Below, in pieces: positions 1 to 7,872 of a stretch of DNA of 64,000 bases. The position numbers and the translations under genes are program-made. Each line of letters opens with the position of its first letter. Position 1 is the stretch's first letter. The stretch is from Azospira inquinata (GTDB lineage Bacteria > Pseudomonadota > Gammaproteobacteria > Burkholderiales > Rhodocyclaceae). Below the pieces are notes generated by a model. It searched no databases and was not told the origin of the DNA. It saw only the letters and a program-made list of their open reading frames with translations. The stretch covers positions 1,054,001-1,118,000 of the forward strand of contig NZ_CP064782.1 of NCBI RefSeq assembly GCF_018905915.1, written 5' to 3'.

Positions 1-3000
1 CCAGACCATTTAGTTGAAAACCTGTATTGGTGTAATAAAGCGCCTGCATGGGCAGGTTCAGGCCCAACAGTTCAGAACCGTAGGCGCTGAGCAGGCGCAG
101 GACTCCGAAACGCTCCTTGGTAGCGGTGGAGGCCACCCGGTCATTGGTGCTATCCCCATCCGCGCTGAGATTCAAGGCCTTGGGGTCCAATGTCACCTGA
201 TCCGCATCTTTGGGCACCACCCCTAAAGTAAAGTTGTCGTATGGGCCGTCGGGAGACGCGGCACGAGCGAGCTGGACACAAGCAGAAAATTTCCCCTTCC
301 CAGCAGAAAAGCTCCCAGAAGGAAGGGCACAACTTCCTACGGACGCGCTATTTACCTGGATACGCCCAGCGGGAAAAGTGGTTTTTTGCCCCCCCAAATC
401 AATGCCCCAAAGGTTTAAATTGGAGGCGGAAACGCTGCTAGCCCCAGTAGAAGAAATCCAGTTAGCAGCCACCGTACCGTCAAGACGAGCCCAGGAAGTG
501 GAATTGCTATCCAATTTGCTGGTGTCGTAATTCACCGTGGGAGCGTTTGCCGAATTCCTCGCGGTAAGAATAAATGCCACCTGAATCGGCTCCCCCATAT
601 AAGTAAAGCCGTCCCCATTTCTGGAGTTGCAGGTCGTTTCACTTCGATTATCTAAGGTCACTGTGTCAACATCAAAATGGTCCGGCACGAACCTACCCCA
701 CAACGACTTTTGCGAAGTAGCAATATAACAACCTACTTTATCATTATCATTATTATCAGCCTGATTCAGATAGGCCGCCCCGCTAGTCTTATCGGTATAG
801 CAATCCTGAATACCATTTCCCTGGTCTACAGCGGTAAAAGTAGTGTCAACTATCGCGTAGGGGTTAAGAATAAAATAACCAACTTCCCCATAATTACACT
901 TCCCGCTGGCCGTACCGCTTACCGCAGCATCGATGGCACAAGTCAAAGGAGCGGGGGAAATAGAAGAAACACCTGTACTGGCATTAAAAGATGCCCCATC
1001 AAATATATTTGAGCTATCCAAACCAGGCGTACCGGAATAGCTGGATACGATGGCTGAGTTATTATCATAAGCTTGGATGCTCACGGAAAAATCCGCCCCA
1101 GCCTTAACCACCGAAGCCGTAGCAACCGTTCCACCGCCACTGGTGGGGCCCGTCGCAGAAAAGCTCAAATAGGCCGGACGGACAGAAAATGCATCAGTAG
1201 AGCAAGCCGGACCTACCTTAGAGGGAGATGTTTGAGTAACCTGCACATGGACTATTTTATACGCACTATTTAACGTTATATCGGAGGTAAGCCAATATCC
1301 ATTCTGCCCATCATGGGAACCTGCTGGAATAGTTATAGTCTGAGGCCCTCCAATCGGAGCGCCTTTACAAGCGGTTGATGAGTTACTGTCATCAAACAAC
1401 TGTACCTGAACCGTCTTCGGCACACTGGTGACATATCCGGAAAGAATGCTCGTAGCAACCCCCCCTGACACGTTTAAAGCAGCAATCACTAGCTTGAATG
1501 GCTGATTTACTAGCTTCGTGAAAATATGGCCAGAAATAGCATCCATATTACCCACATTACCATTGGTGCTAGTCCAATAATAGCTATCTATTGCATTAAA
1601 AGCCCCAGCCGCCGAGCCGTTAACCGGATATATCTTTAGTGCGCAAATACGCAACCCACTCAGCTCATGATAGTTGTAATTATCCCCAGTCGACCCAGTG
1701 AACGACAATTTCCAAAAGTCAGGCACCGCATTAATAGGTGTAGTTGGTTTAAGCGAATAAATATTACCCACATTCCACAAGGACGAATAAGCCGTTGGGC
1801 AAAAATCCGTTGTACATCCAGTAGTATTTATCTGAACGTTAGCCGATTGATTCGCTGCGGTATAATTTCTTGCATCGACGACAATCTGATAATAAGTGCC
1901 CACAGAATTATTGATAGGAACCGAGTTTGATTTACCTAAGAATGGATACCCATGCAAGTAGTCATTATAAAATGAGCCTCTAGCCGCCACCACCCCCGGG
2001 AAAGACCCGGGGCCACCAGTTCTGCCTTCACTATTGTTAGAATAATTACCAAATTCATCAAACCCCACCCCTAACCATCCCCCAGCAAAACCATTTATTC
2101 CGGTCTTTTGGGCATACCCAAGAGACCCCCCAAAGGCACCGGGGTTAGGCGTAACGTAGGAATCGGACAGTACCATCGCCAGCCCGTCGGCCCCATTGCC
2201 ACCATAAGCATATTGGCGAAACTCTACGGAAATGTAATTACCCGCAGCAGGGAAAACCGCACCCAAAGTTGCGGAGGTCGACTCTTTTGTAGCCGCACTG
2301 GTCAAACGCAAGCGATTATTGATGAAATTTGGAGTATAGGCATTACTCCCGGAAGAACTTACCGTCCAAGCTGAATTCAATATAGCAGAACTAAGACTAG
2401 TTCCGTTGAAGCTATCGCAATAGCAGGTGACTCCTGCTGGGACGAAGGCAGGCGTGGGGCACTGTCCCGTTGGTGCGGAACAGCGGTCATAACTACGGGA
2501 GGCATCCCCCGGGTCTGTCAAGGAATTCAGGTCGGAGGAGCACACTCCCACAACCGAACTGGATTTATCAATAGTCAAAGCGCTGGACCAGGCACCAGCG
2601 GTAACATTTCCATAGACTGTAGTATTGGTACTCAAATTAACCGTATTATTGGTCGAAATACTTACAGAGTTAGTAGATGTACCAATAGTGCTCCCCCCAA
2701 CCGAAATAGCGACACCATTTCCGCCCGCGACACTTCCTGACGGAATAGTCGTATTGGCAATACTAATGGTTCCCGCACTCGCCGTCACATTCCCGGTAAC
2801 CGTACTCCCGGTCAAGGTTACGCCACTACTATTGCCATTGGCTCCGCTATTTAAAGTAGCGCCACTAGCAAAAACACCGTTACCACTTACAGCACCAGAA
2901 ATAGTACCACCGGTAATAGACACTTTACCGCTACTATCGGTCACAGCGCCCGTTACACTGGTGTTTGTTAAGGTAAGGCCATTACCCTTTGCAGTCACAT

Positions 3001-3409
3001 CGCCATAAATAATGCTGGAACTACCCGAATTAGGCTGATTGGCCGCCATGGAATTATTTGAGACGGAAATATCAACGCTATCGGTGGGGTCCCCGATAGT
3101 ATTATTTCCATCCAGAACCAAGGTTCCAGAAGAAATCACAAGGGCAATGGAAGTTGACGCAGAAATAGTATCTCCATTTTTTAATTCAATACTTCCTGAG
3201 CAGGTGAACTGCGAATTGCCATATGTCCAGGTACCATTATTGCAATTCGGTAGATTGCTGGTCAGCCACCAGTTCCACCAATTAGCAGAAAAATAGTAAT
3301 CCGTAGCACAGGCTAACGGAGAAACAAAAAAAGTTACCAACAGCAGCAAAACGGCTACCGACCTACGTTCAAAAAATTGTATGAACCGCCATTTCAGTAA
3401 ATAATTCAT
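1..3409 (-). CDS. mshQ: MSHA biogenesis protein MshQ, lectin-like/DUF6701 protein (3' end cut by window edge)
   Basis: One frame stays open on the minus strand from ATG at 3409 to the window edge (1136 codons, no stop seen). The ATG overlaps the mshP stop as ATGA. An N-terminal hydrophobic segment (about residues 10-37) looks like a signal peptide. Residues about 60-300 are a repetitive Gly/Ser/Asn/Thr-rich, beta-helix-like stretch. Residues about 329-560 resemble an L-type lectin/concanavalin fold (GADGLAMVL, GWLGVGFDEFGNY). Later motifs such as FVPDHFDV near residue 907 are typical of the DUF6701 region of MshQ. It is last in the msh order, as in Vibrio. It is probably an exported adhesin or pilus-associated protein; the exact function is inferred. 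Composition is clearly more AT-rich than neighbouring genes. Confidence 0.82.
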   Translation of the reverse strand, partial: MNYLLKWRFIQFFERRSVAVLLLLVTFFVSPLACATDYYFSANWWNWWLTSNLPNCNNGTWTYGNSQFTCSGSIELKNGDTISASTSIALVISSGTLVLDGNNTIGDPTDSVDISVSNNSMAANQPNSGSSSIIYGDVTAKGNGLTLTNTSVTGAVTDSSGKVSITGGTISGAVSGNGVFASGATLNSGANGNSSGVTLTGSTVTGNVTASAGTISIANTTIPSGSVAGGNGVAISVGGSTIGTSTNSVSISTNNTVNLSTNTTVYGNVTAGAWSSALTIDKSSSVVGVCSSDLNSLTDPGDASRSYDRCSAPTGQCPTPAFVPAGVTCYCDSFNGTSLSSAILNSAWTVSSSGSNAYTPNFINNRLRLTSAATKESTSATLGAVFPAAGNYISVEFRQYAYGGNGADGLAMVLSDSYVTPNPGAFGGSLGYAQKTGINGFAGGWLGVGFDEFGNYSNNSEGRTGGPGSFPGVVAARGSFYNDYLHGYPFLGKSNSVPINNSVGTYYQIVVDARNYTAANQSANVQINTTGCTTDFCPTAYSSLWNVGNIYSLKPTTPINAVPDFWKLSFTGSTGDNYNYHELSGLRICALKIYPVNGSAAGAFNAIDSYYWTSTNGNVGNMDAISGHIFTKLVNQPFKLVIAALNVSGGVATSILSGYVTSVPKTVQVQLFDDSNSSTACKGAPIGGPQTITIPAGSHDGQNGYWLTSDITLNSAYKIVHVQVTQTSPSKVGPACSTDAFSVRPAYLSFSATGPTSGGGTVATASVVKAGADFSVSIQAYDNNSAIVSSYSGTPGLDSSNIFDGASFNASTGVSSISPAPLTCAIDAAVSGTASGKCNYGEVGYFILNPYAIVDTTFTAVDQGNGIQDCYTDKTSGAAYLNQADNNDNDKVGCYIATSQKSLWGRFVPDHFDVDTVTLDNRSETTCNSRNGDGFTYMGEPIQVAFILTARNSANAPTVNYDTSKLDSNSTSWARLDGTVAANWISSTGASSVSASNLNLWGIDLGGQKTTFPAGRIQVNSASVGSCALPSGSFSAGKGKFSACVQLARAASPDGPYDNFTLGVVPKDADQVTLDPKALNLSADGDSTNDRVASTATKERFGVLRLLSAYGSELLGLNLPMQALYYTNTGFQLNGL

Positions 3410-3837
3410 AGCGTCACCTCAATTCTTCGCTCGATATAGCCAGCACCCGGATTAGTGGTATTGGGACAAGCCCCGTTAGTCGGTTGATTACAGGCCACGG
3501 CTACAATGGAATAGACCACGGGATTGGAAACGGCCGCCGTACAGGTCACAGACACCGTAAATCCGGATAAGGTCGGCGCCGCCGGGGAAAAAGACTGGGG
3601 GGTAGCCACACAGGAGCCGTTGATGGATTGCCGATAAAGCCCCCATTCAATCCCGGCTCTGGCCGCCTGATAGGCCTGGCTCCCCTGGGCTTCCATCCCC
3701 AGCCGGGCGTTTTCTCCGGAAAAGAGATTGACCATGGCCGCCGCAATGGCGGCTAAGACCACAAGAATAAACAGGGCGGTGGCGATGGCAAAACCCGCCG
3801 AGCGCTTCTGTAGCAACACTTTCCTTGGCGTACTCAT
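3406..3837 (-). CDS. mshP: MSHA biogenesis protein MshP (PilX-like minor pilin)
   Basis: This 143-residue protein has a short basic N-terminus and one long hydrophobic helix (residues about 15-40, GFAIATALFILVV), followed by EARxG-like pilin features (AYQAARAGIEWGLY). The normal Glu at position +5 after the processing glycine is absent, as is usual for PilX/GspK-like minor pilins. Two cysteine-containing segments lie in the C-terminal half. It overlaps mshO upstream and mshQ downstream by ATGA junctions, which implies translational coupling. It likely acts in the inner membrane and pilus tip complex. The call rests on position between mshO and mshQ and on the helix pattern. Confidence 0.85.
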   Translation of the reverse strand: MSTPRKVLLQKRSAGFAIATALFILVVLAAIAAAMVNLFSGENARLGMEAQGSQAYQAARAGIEWGLYRQSINGSCVATPQSFSPAAPTLSGFTVSVTCTAAVSNPVVYSIVAVACNQPTNGACPNTTNPGAGYIERRIEVTL

Positions 3838-4703
3838 GGGGTGTTATCCACGTGGATTTCCCGGAACAGGCTAACGCAGTCACCGCCCCCCTGCCCCGCA
3901 GCGGAAGAGACATTCAGGGTGATACTCAACAGGCCGGAACGGGTGGCCCCCGGGTTGTTGGTGTAATTCACCGAACAGGTGATATGGTCCGCGACCATGG
4001 CCGAGCTGCCCGCTCCGGTCTGGCCGCTGAATCCATATTTCCAGTAGCGCATCAACTTGCCCCCATTACTCTGAGGGCAGGCCCCATTGGAGATGGCAGC
4101 CGGACAGGTATAGGCCACCGCCTGCTGGCTGGCGGGGACCACCTGAAAGCGGCTATTGGGGGATGGCAGGGGGGGGCTTTGGGCGGCAAAGGGATTGGCG
4201 CTGAGGGTCACCGTATTACCGGCAATCTTGCTGATGGCCGCCCGATTGGTGCCTGCATAGGCATTGCCCGGGTTGTCCCCGATGTTGAAGACCACGATGG
4301 AATCCCCCACTGCCATGCCCTGGGGCATGGGCCCCACCACATCGAAGGAGGTGGCAGCGGTATTGGTGAAATCCAGGGGGTTGCCTGCCTGTCCATCCCC
4401 CATATCCCGGTAACGGCCGCCCCCGCTGGTCATAATGAACTCAATGGTATTCACGCCCCCTGCCTGGGTAACCCGCAGGGAATTGGGCAGGGCCAAGTGC
4501 ACGTCCCGGGATAAACGGCGCAGCGCGGTATCCGCCACATCGGTCATATCCGCCCGGCGGGAGGAATCCATATAGGTGACGAAGGGCAAGCGCATGACGG
4601 TGGCGACAATAGCCACCAGAATGCCCATAACCACCATGGACACAATGGCTTCGACGAGGGTGAAGCCCCCCTGGCGGAGGATCGGTTGGAGAGGGGTATT
4701 CAT
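3834..4703 (-). CDS. mshO: MSHA biogenesis protein MshO (PilW-like minor pilin)
   Basis: The protein has 289 residues with a short leader and the prepilin site QGG|FTLVEA (Gly13, Glu18), then a hydrophobic helix to about residue 38. That makes it a substrate of prepilin peptidase. The large C-terminal globular part, with four cysteines, matches the size of MshO/PilW-type minor pilins. Start and stop overlap mshD and mshP by 4 bp each (ATGA), so mshD-mshO-mshP-mshQ form a tightly coupled block. It is expected to help initiate assembly of the MSHA-type pilus in the inner membrane. Confidence 0.88.
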   Translation of the reverse strand: MNTPLQPILRQGGFTLVEAIVSMVVMGILVAIVATVMRLPFVTYMDSSRRADMTDVADTALRRLSRDVHLALPNSLRVTQAGGVNTIEFIMTSGGGRYRDMGDGQAGNPLDFTNTAATSFDVVGPMPQGMAVGDSIVVFNIGDNPGNAYAGTNRAAISKIAGNTVTLSANPFAAQSPPLPSPNSRFQVVPASQQAVAYTCPAAISNGACPQSNGGKLMRYWKYGFSGQTGAGSSAMVADHITCSVNYTNNPGATRSGLLSITLNVSSAAGQGGGDCVSLFREIHVDNTP

Positions 4704-5356
4704 GGCAAGGTCGTGGGAGCGTAGCGGGCCCGGTAGCCTTCCAGGGTGACACTGGCCGCCCCGTTGGTAACCGTTACCCGGATACGCAGTACGTTCATGG
4801 TGGAAGCATCGTTGGCAGAGGCGGGAGCGGCGGATCCAATCTGGGCGCCCCCAGGCCCCAGGGCTTCCGGGATTAGCTGGATGGAAGCGGAATACCCGGC
4901 CGGGCTCGCCCCAATGCCAGTCAGGTCCGGGATGGGGCTGGCCAGGGTATAAACGCCGCCGTTGGCGGTGGCATAGTCCGGCACGTTGTTGAAGGGATTG
5001 GTGCTACTCCCCCGCTGTTCCCCATTGGCCGGGCCCAGGCCCTGGACCATGGAGCTACATCCGGTACCGCCCTTGGTGGCGGATGTAGCCGTGGCCGCTT
5101 GAGCGTCCGCCGGGTCGCAGTAGGTGAAAGGCTGCATTTCCACCTCTTCCAGCAAGGCTTCCGCAATGGCCAGGCACTGCTTCTGCACCAGGGGGTCCGT
5201 ATTGCTGCGGGTCACGTAATTGATGACGGAGAGTATGCCCAGCAGACCCACGCTCACCACCACAATAAAGACCAGCAGCTCAATCAGGGTCATGCCCCGG
5301 GCCTGGGCCGCCCCCACCCAACTGGGGCGAAAACTATTGGACGGAGCCATGGACAT
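4700..5356 (-). CDS. mshD: MSHA pilin-like protein MshD (PilV-type minor pilin)
   Basis: The preferred start is ATG 5356 (218 residues), preceded at about 8 bases by a GGGGAG ribosome binding site. The open frame extends upstream to 5467, but that part lies fully inside mshC. The prepilin motif ARG|MTLIELL (Gly21, Met22, Glu26) is followed by a hydrophobic helix typical of PilV/MshD proteins. The first residue after cleavage is Met rather than Phe, which prepilin peptidase tolerates. The gene overlaps the mshC 3' end by 23 bp and the mshO start by 4 bp. Confidence 0.85.
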   Translation of the reverse strand: MSMAPSNSFRPSWVGAAQARGMTLIELLVFIVVVSVGLLGILSVINYVTRSNTDPLVQKQCLAIAEALLEEVEMQPFTYCDPADAQAATATSATKGGTGCSSMVQGLGPANGEQRGSSTNPFNNVPDYATANGGVYTLASPIPDLTGIGASPAGYSASIQLIPEALGPGGAQIGSAAPASANDASTMNVLRIRVTVTNGAASVTLEGYRARYAPTTLP

Positions 5357-6002
5357 AGCCACTCTCCCCTTCCACGGTGACGCTCCAGGTGCCGCCCCTA
5401 TTGATCTTATAAATTTGGGGGTCCACCAAGTTTCCTTTTTCGTCGGCCGGACGGCCCAGGGGGTCAAACTGGAGGCTAGCAGGCCCGGTGAGGGTCACCC
5501 CGGCGCCGGGGCAAACCTGATTGGTAACGTTGGCCGCACAATGACTATCCGCCACGGGCAGGGCCACCCCCACCCCTTTGTCGCCACAGGCGGAGCAGCT
5601 GCCCCCGGTATCAAAAGGTAGATTGTTGCCGTCCTGTAGTACGGCCAAACTACTGTCCTGCAACAACTGAACGCAGACACAACGACGGGAAGAAATGGCC
5701 AGCTGGTGGGCGAACTGGAGGGTGGAGCGGACCCGGTCGTAATAGCCCCGGTCTTCCACGGAAAGCATACTCAGCTTGGGGCCGATCACCGCCGCCAGGA
5801 TGCCCACGATGACAATGGTGGTAATCAGCTCCACCAGGGTAAATCCCCGGCTGGGAACGGGGCCCGGCCCAATCCCGGCCCGCCTCCCGGTGCCAGCGGT
5901 ACGGCGACGGCTCCCTTTCCCGACGATGCAAGCAAGCACTGCGCGCACTCCCTTTTTAGCCTTCCCCTGGGAGGAAGTATAACGGAACCACTCCGGCCCC
6001 AT
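5334..6002 (-). CDS. mshC: MSHA pilin-like protein MshC (GspH/FimT-type pseudopilin)
   Basis: This 222-residue protein has the prepilin site SRG|FTLVELI (Gly53, Glu58) and a hydrophobic helix ending near residue 75, followed by a globular domain with paired cysteines (RRCVCVQL, SCSAC). It belongs to the GspH/FimT pseudopilin type and sits where mshC belongs. The leader before the glycine is 52 residues with many Arg and Gly, unusually long. The ATG at 6002 is 8 bp past the upstream stop with only a weak Shine-Dalgarno, so a GTG start further in is possible. Confidence 0.83.
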   Translation of the reverse strand: MGPEWFRYTSSQGKAKKGVRAVLACIVGKGSRRRTAGTGRRAGIGPGPVPSRGFTLVELITTIVIVGILAAVIGPKLSMLSVEDRGYYDRVRSTLQFAHQLAISSRRCVCVQLLQDSSLAVLQDGNNLPFDTGGSCSACGDKGVGVALPVADSHCAANVTNQVCPGAGVTLTGPASLQFDPLGRPADEKGNLVDPQIYKINRGGTWSVTVEGESGYVHGSVQ

Positions 6003-6010
6003 TCCGTTCC

Positions 6011-7858
6011 CTAGGGCTGGCAGACCTTCAAATCCGGGGCTTTCTGCCCTTCCGCCTTAGCCAGGGCCTTTGTCAAAGCCGCCAGCGCCTCTTCCGCCCC
6101 GGATTTCTTCTCCTTTTCCGCCGGGGTCCTGGTCCCCCGGGCAGCTAGGGCTAAATAGCGGCAAGCTTCTTCCGTCTTCCCCCGGGCCAGCAGGGTATTA
6201 CCCAGCAGGCGCCGGGTAACCGGCTCCCCGGGCAGCACTTGCAGGGCGGCCCGCAGCTTGGCTTCCGCCGCGGCCCCCTTACCCGCCAGCCCCAGGTTAA
6301 TGCCCTGAAGATTCAGACAGGTGCCCTTGAGGGGTGCCGGTATGGCCGCTTTTCCCCCCAAGGCCAGCACCTGATCACAACTGTGGGCGGCGGCGTTCAG
6401 GTCATTGCGCCCCAACTCCATGGCAATCATTTTCGCCAATACGGGGAAATTACCCGGATGTTGCTGGGCAAACTCCGCCAAGCTAGCTTCCCCTTCCTTG
6501 CCCTTGGCCAGCTGAAGAAAGCCCATGGCCCGGTTAATGGCCACATAGCCCGAATCCGGGTTATCCAACTGGGCCCAGGTCCACAGGGTCAAATCCCGCT
6601 GCCACAGGGGGGCCGTAACGCTCACCGTGTAGGCCGCTCCCATGAGCCACAGGCCCGCCACCAACAGTTTGGCGTAGGTAAAGGCCTGACGCCGGGTCTC
6701 CGCCCCGGCAGCCACGGGGCCATCGACCCAGGCCGCCACCGCCAGGGCAAAAAAGACAGCGGGCAGCATGAGGAAACGATCCTGATAGAAGCTGTCCGCA
6801 ATGGTCATGGGGCGGAGGTTAATGACGGGCACCACCGCCACCAGGGCCAGCAGGGAGTAGCCGGCGATCCGCCCCCAGGGGCCGTTCCGGGCCACGCCCC
6901 CCAGCAGCACCCAGGGCAGCACCAGAGCACCGATCAGGGCCCCCAGGGCCCAGCGGTCATGGGCAGCAATGGGCAGCAGGGTGCTATGCACCGGGGAGAC
7001 GGAGGCGAAGGGAAACACCATGGTGCGGCAATAGGCCATGAGGGATTTACCCACCAGCAGGGCATGCTGCCAGGGCGTACCGGCCCCCTGGGGAATCTGA
7101 CGCACCGGATGGAGCAGATAGCCCAGCACCCCGTAGCGAATGGCCAGGTAGGCCAGACCGGTGACCAGGAGTCCAAGCCAGAGGCGCCATTGGGGCAACA
7201 AACTCCGCCCCAGGGCAGCCTTCAGGGACAGGCCACCCCGACGCTGGTCGAGAAACACCAACCCCACCATGAGCAGGGGGAAGGGCGCCACGGATTCCTT
7301 GCAGAAAGCCGCCAGGAAAAAGCCCAGGCAGAGCACCACGACGGACGTCCAGCGCCCCCGGGTCAGCCGCCAGGCCCAGAGGCCGAGCAGCAGAAAAAAG
7401 GTGGCCATCAAGTCGAAGCGGCCGGAAATCCAGGCCACCGCCTCCACCAGGGCCGGGTGGAGACCGAAAAACAGGGCGCCCAAAATGGCCCCCAGAAGGG
7501 AAGCGCCGCTACGCCGGATAAAGTCGAAAAGCAGGGCCGTACTGGCCAGATGCAAGACCAGATTGGTGACGTGGGGAATGGCCGGGTTTAGCCCCCCCCA
7601 GACCCCCTCGGGGAAAAAGGAGGCCAGCGCCAGGGGCCGGTAATAGTCCGCCGAGAGCACCAGGGGCGCCCCCAGGGTCGGCCAGAAGTGACGGAAGCTA
7701 CGGAAGGTGTCCCCTTTGAGGAAGAAGGTGTAGTCATCCCAGACGTAGCCGTAATCCCAGACGCCCCAGTAGGAAAACAACACCATGAACAGGCACAGGG
7801 CCAGGCCCAGCAACACCCGGTGCCGGGCCACAAAGGGATTTTCGAGAATGGAAGACAT
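6011..7858 (-). CDS. TMTC-like GT-C membrane glycosyltransferase with C-terminal TPR-like region
   Basis: This polytopic membrane protein has about 615 residues from ATG 7858; an in-frame TTG at 7876 overlaps the upstream stop and is an alternative start. An Asp-Asp pair lies in the first periplasmic loop (WDDY, Asp41-Asp42). The segment HPALVEAVAWISGR near residues 134-147 resembles the HP-x-x-EAVAW-x-SGR signature of TMTC/DUF1736 O-mannosyltransferase-like proteins. About ten further membrane segments follow, then a soluble helical tail (from about residue 425) that looks like TPR repeats. It lies between mshA and mshC, a position not occupied in the canonical msh operon. Transfer of a lipid-linked sugar to pilin is inferred, not shown. 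Confidence 0.7.
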   Translation of the reverse strand: MSSILENPFVARHRVLLGLALCLFMVLFSYWGVWDYGYVWDDYTFFLKGDTFRSFRHFWPTLGAPLVLSADYYRPLALASFFPEGVWGGLNPAIPHVTNLVLHLASTALLFDFIRRSGASLLGAILGALFFGLHPALVEAVAWISGRFDLMATFFLLLGLWAWRLTRGRWTSVVVLCLGFFLAAFCKESVAPFPLLMVGLVFLDQRRGGLSLKAALGRSLLPQWRLWLGLLVTGLAYLAIRYGVLGYLLHPVRQIPQGAGTPWQHALLVGKSLMAYCRTMVFPFASVSPVHSTLLPIAAHDRWALGALIGALVLPWVLLGGVARNGPWGRIAGYSLLALVAVVPVINLRPMTIADSFYQDRFLMLPAVFFALAVAAWVDGPVAAGAETRRQAFTYAKLLVAGLWLMGAAYTVSVTAPLWQRDLTLWTWAQLDNPDSGYVAINRAMGFLQLAKGKEGEASLAEFAQQHPGNFPVLAKMIAMELGRNDLNAAAHSCDQVLALGGKAAIPAPLKGTCLNLQGINLGLAGKGAAAEAKLRAALQVLPGEPVTRRLLGNTLLARGKTEEACRYLALAARGTRTPAEKEKKSGAEEALAALTKALAKAEGQKAPDLKVCQP

Positions 7859-7872
7859 GGCAACAGGCAGTT

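Noticed and set aside
1..3300. Several plus-strand frames across the mshQ region
   Set aside because: The minus frame is open for 1136 codons with recognisable domains; the plus frames are its complements.
6239..7591. 450-codon plus-strand frame over the TMTC-like gene
   Set aside because: It is Gln/Gly/His-rich and antisense to a membrane protein; no signals.
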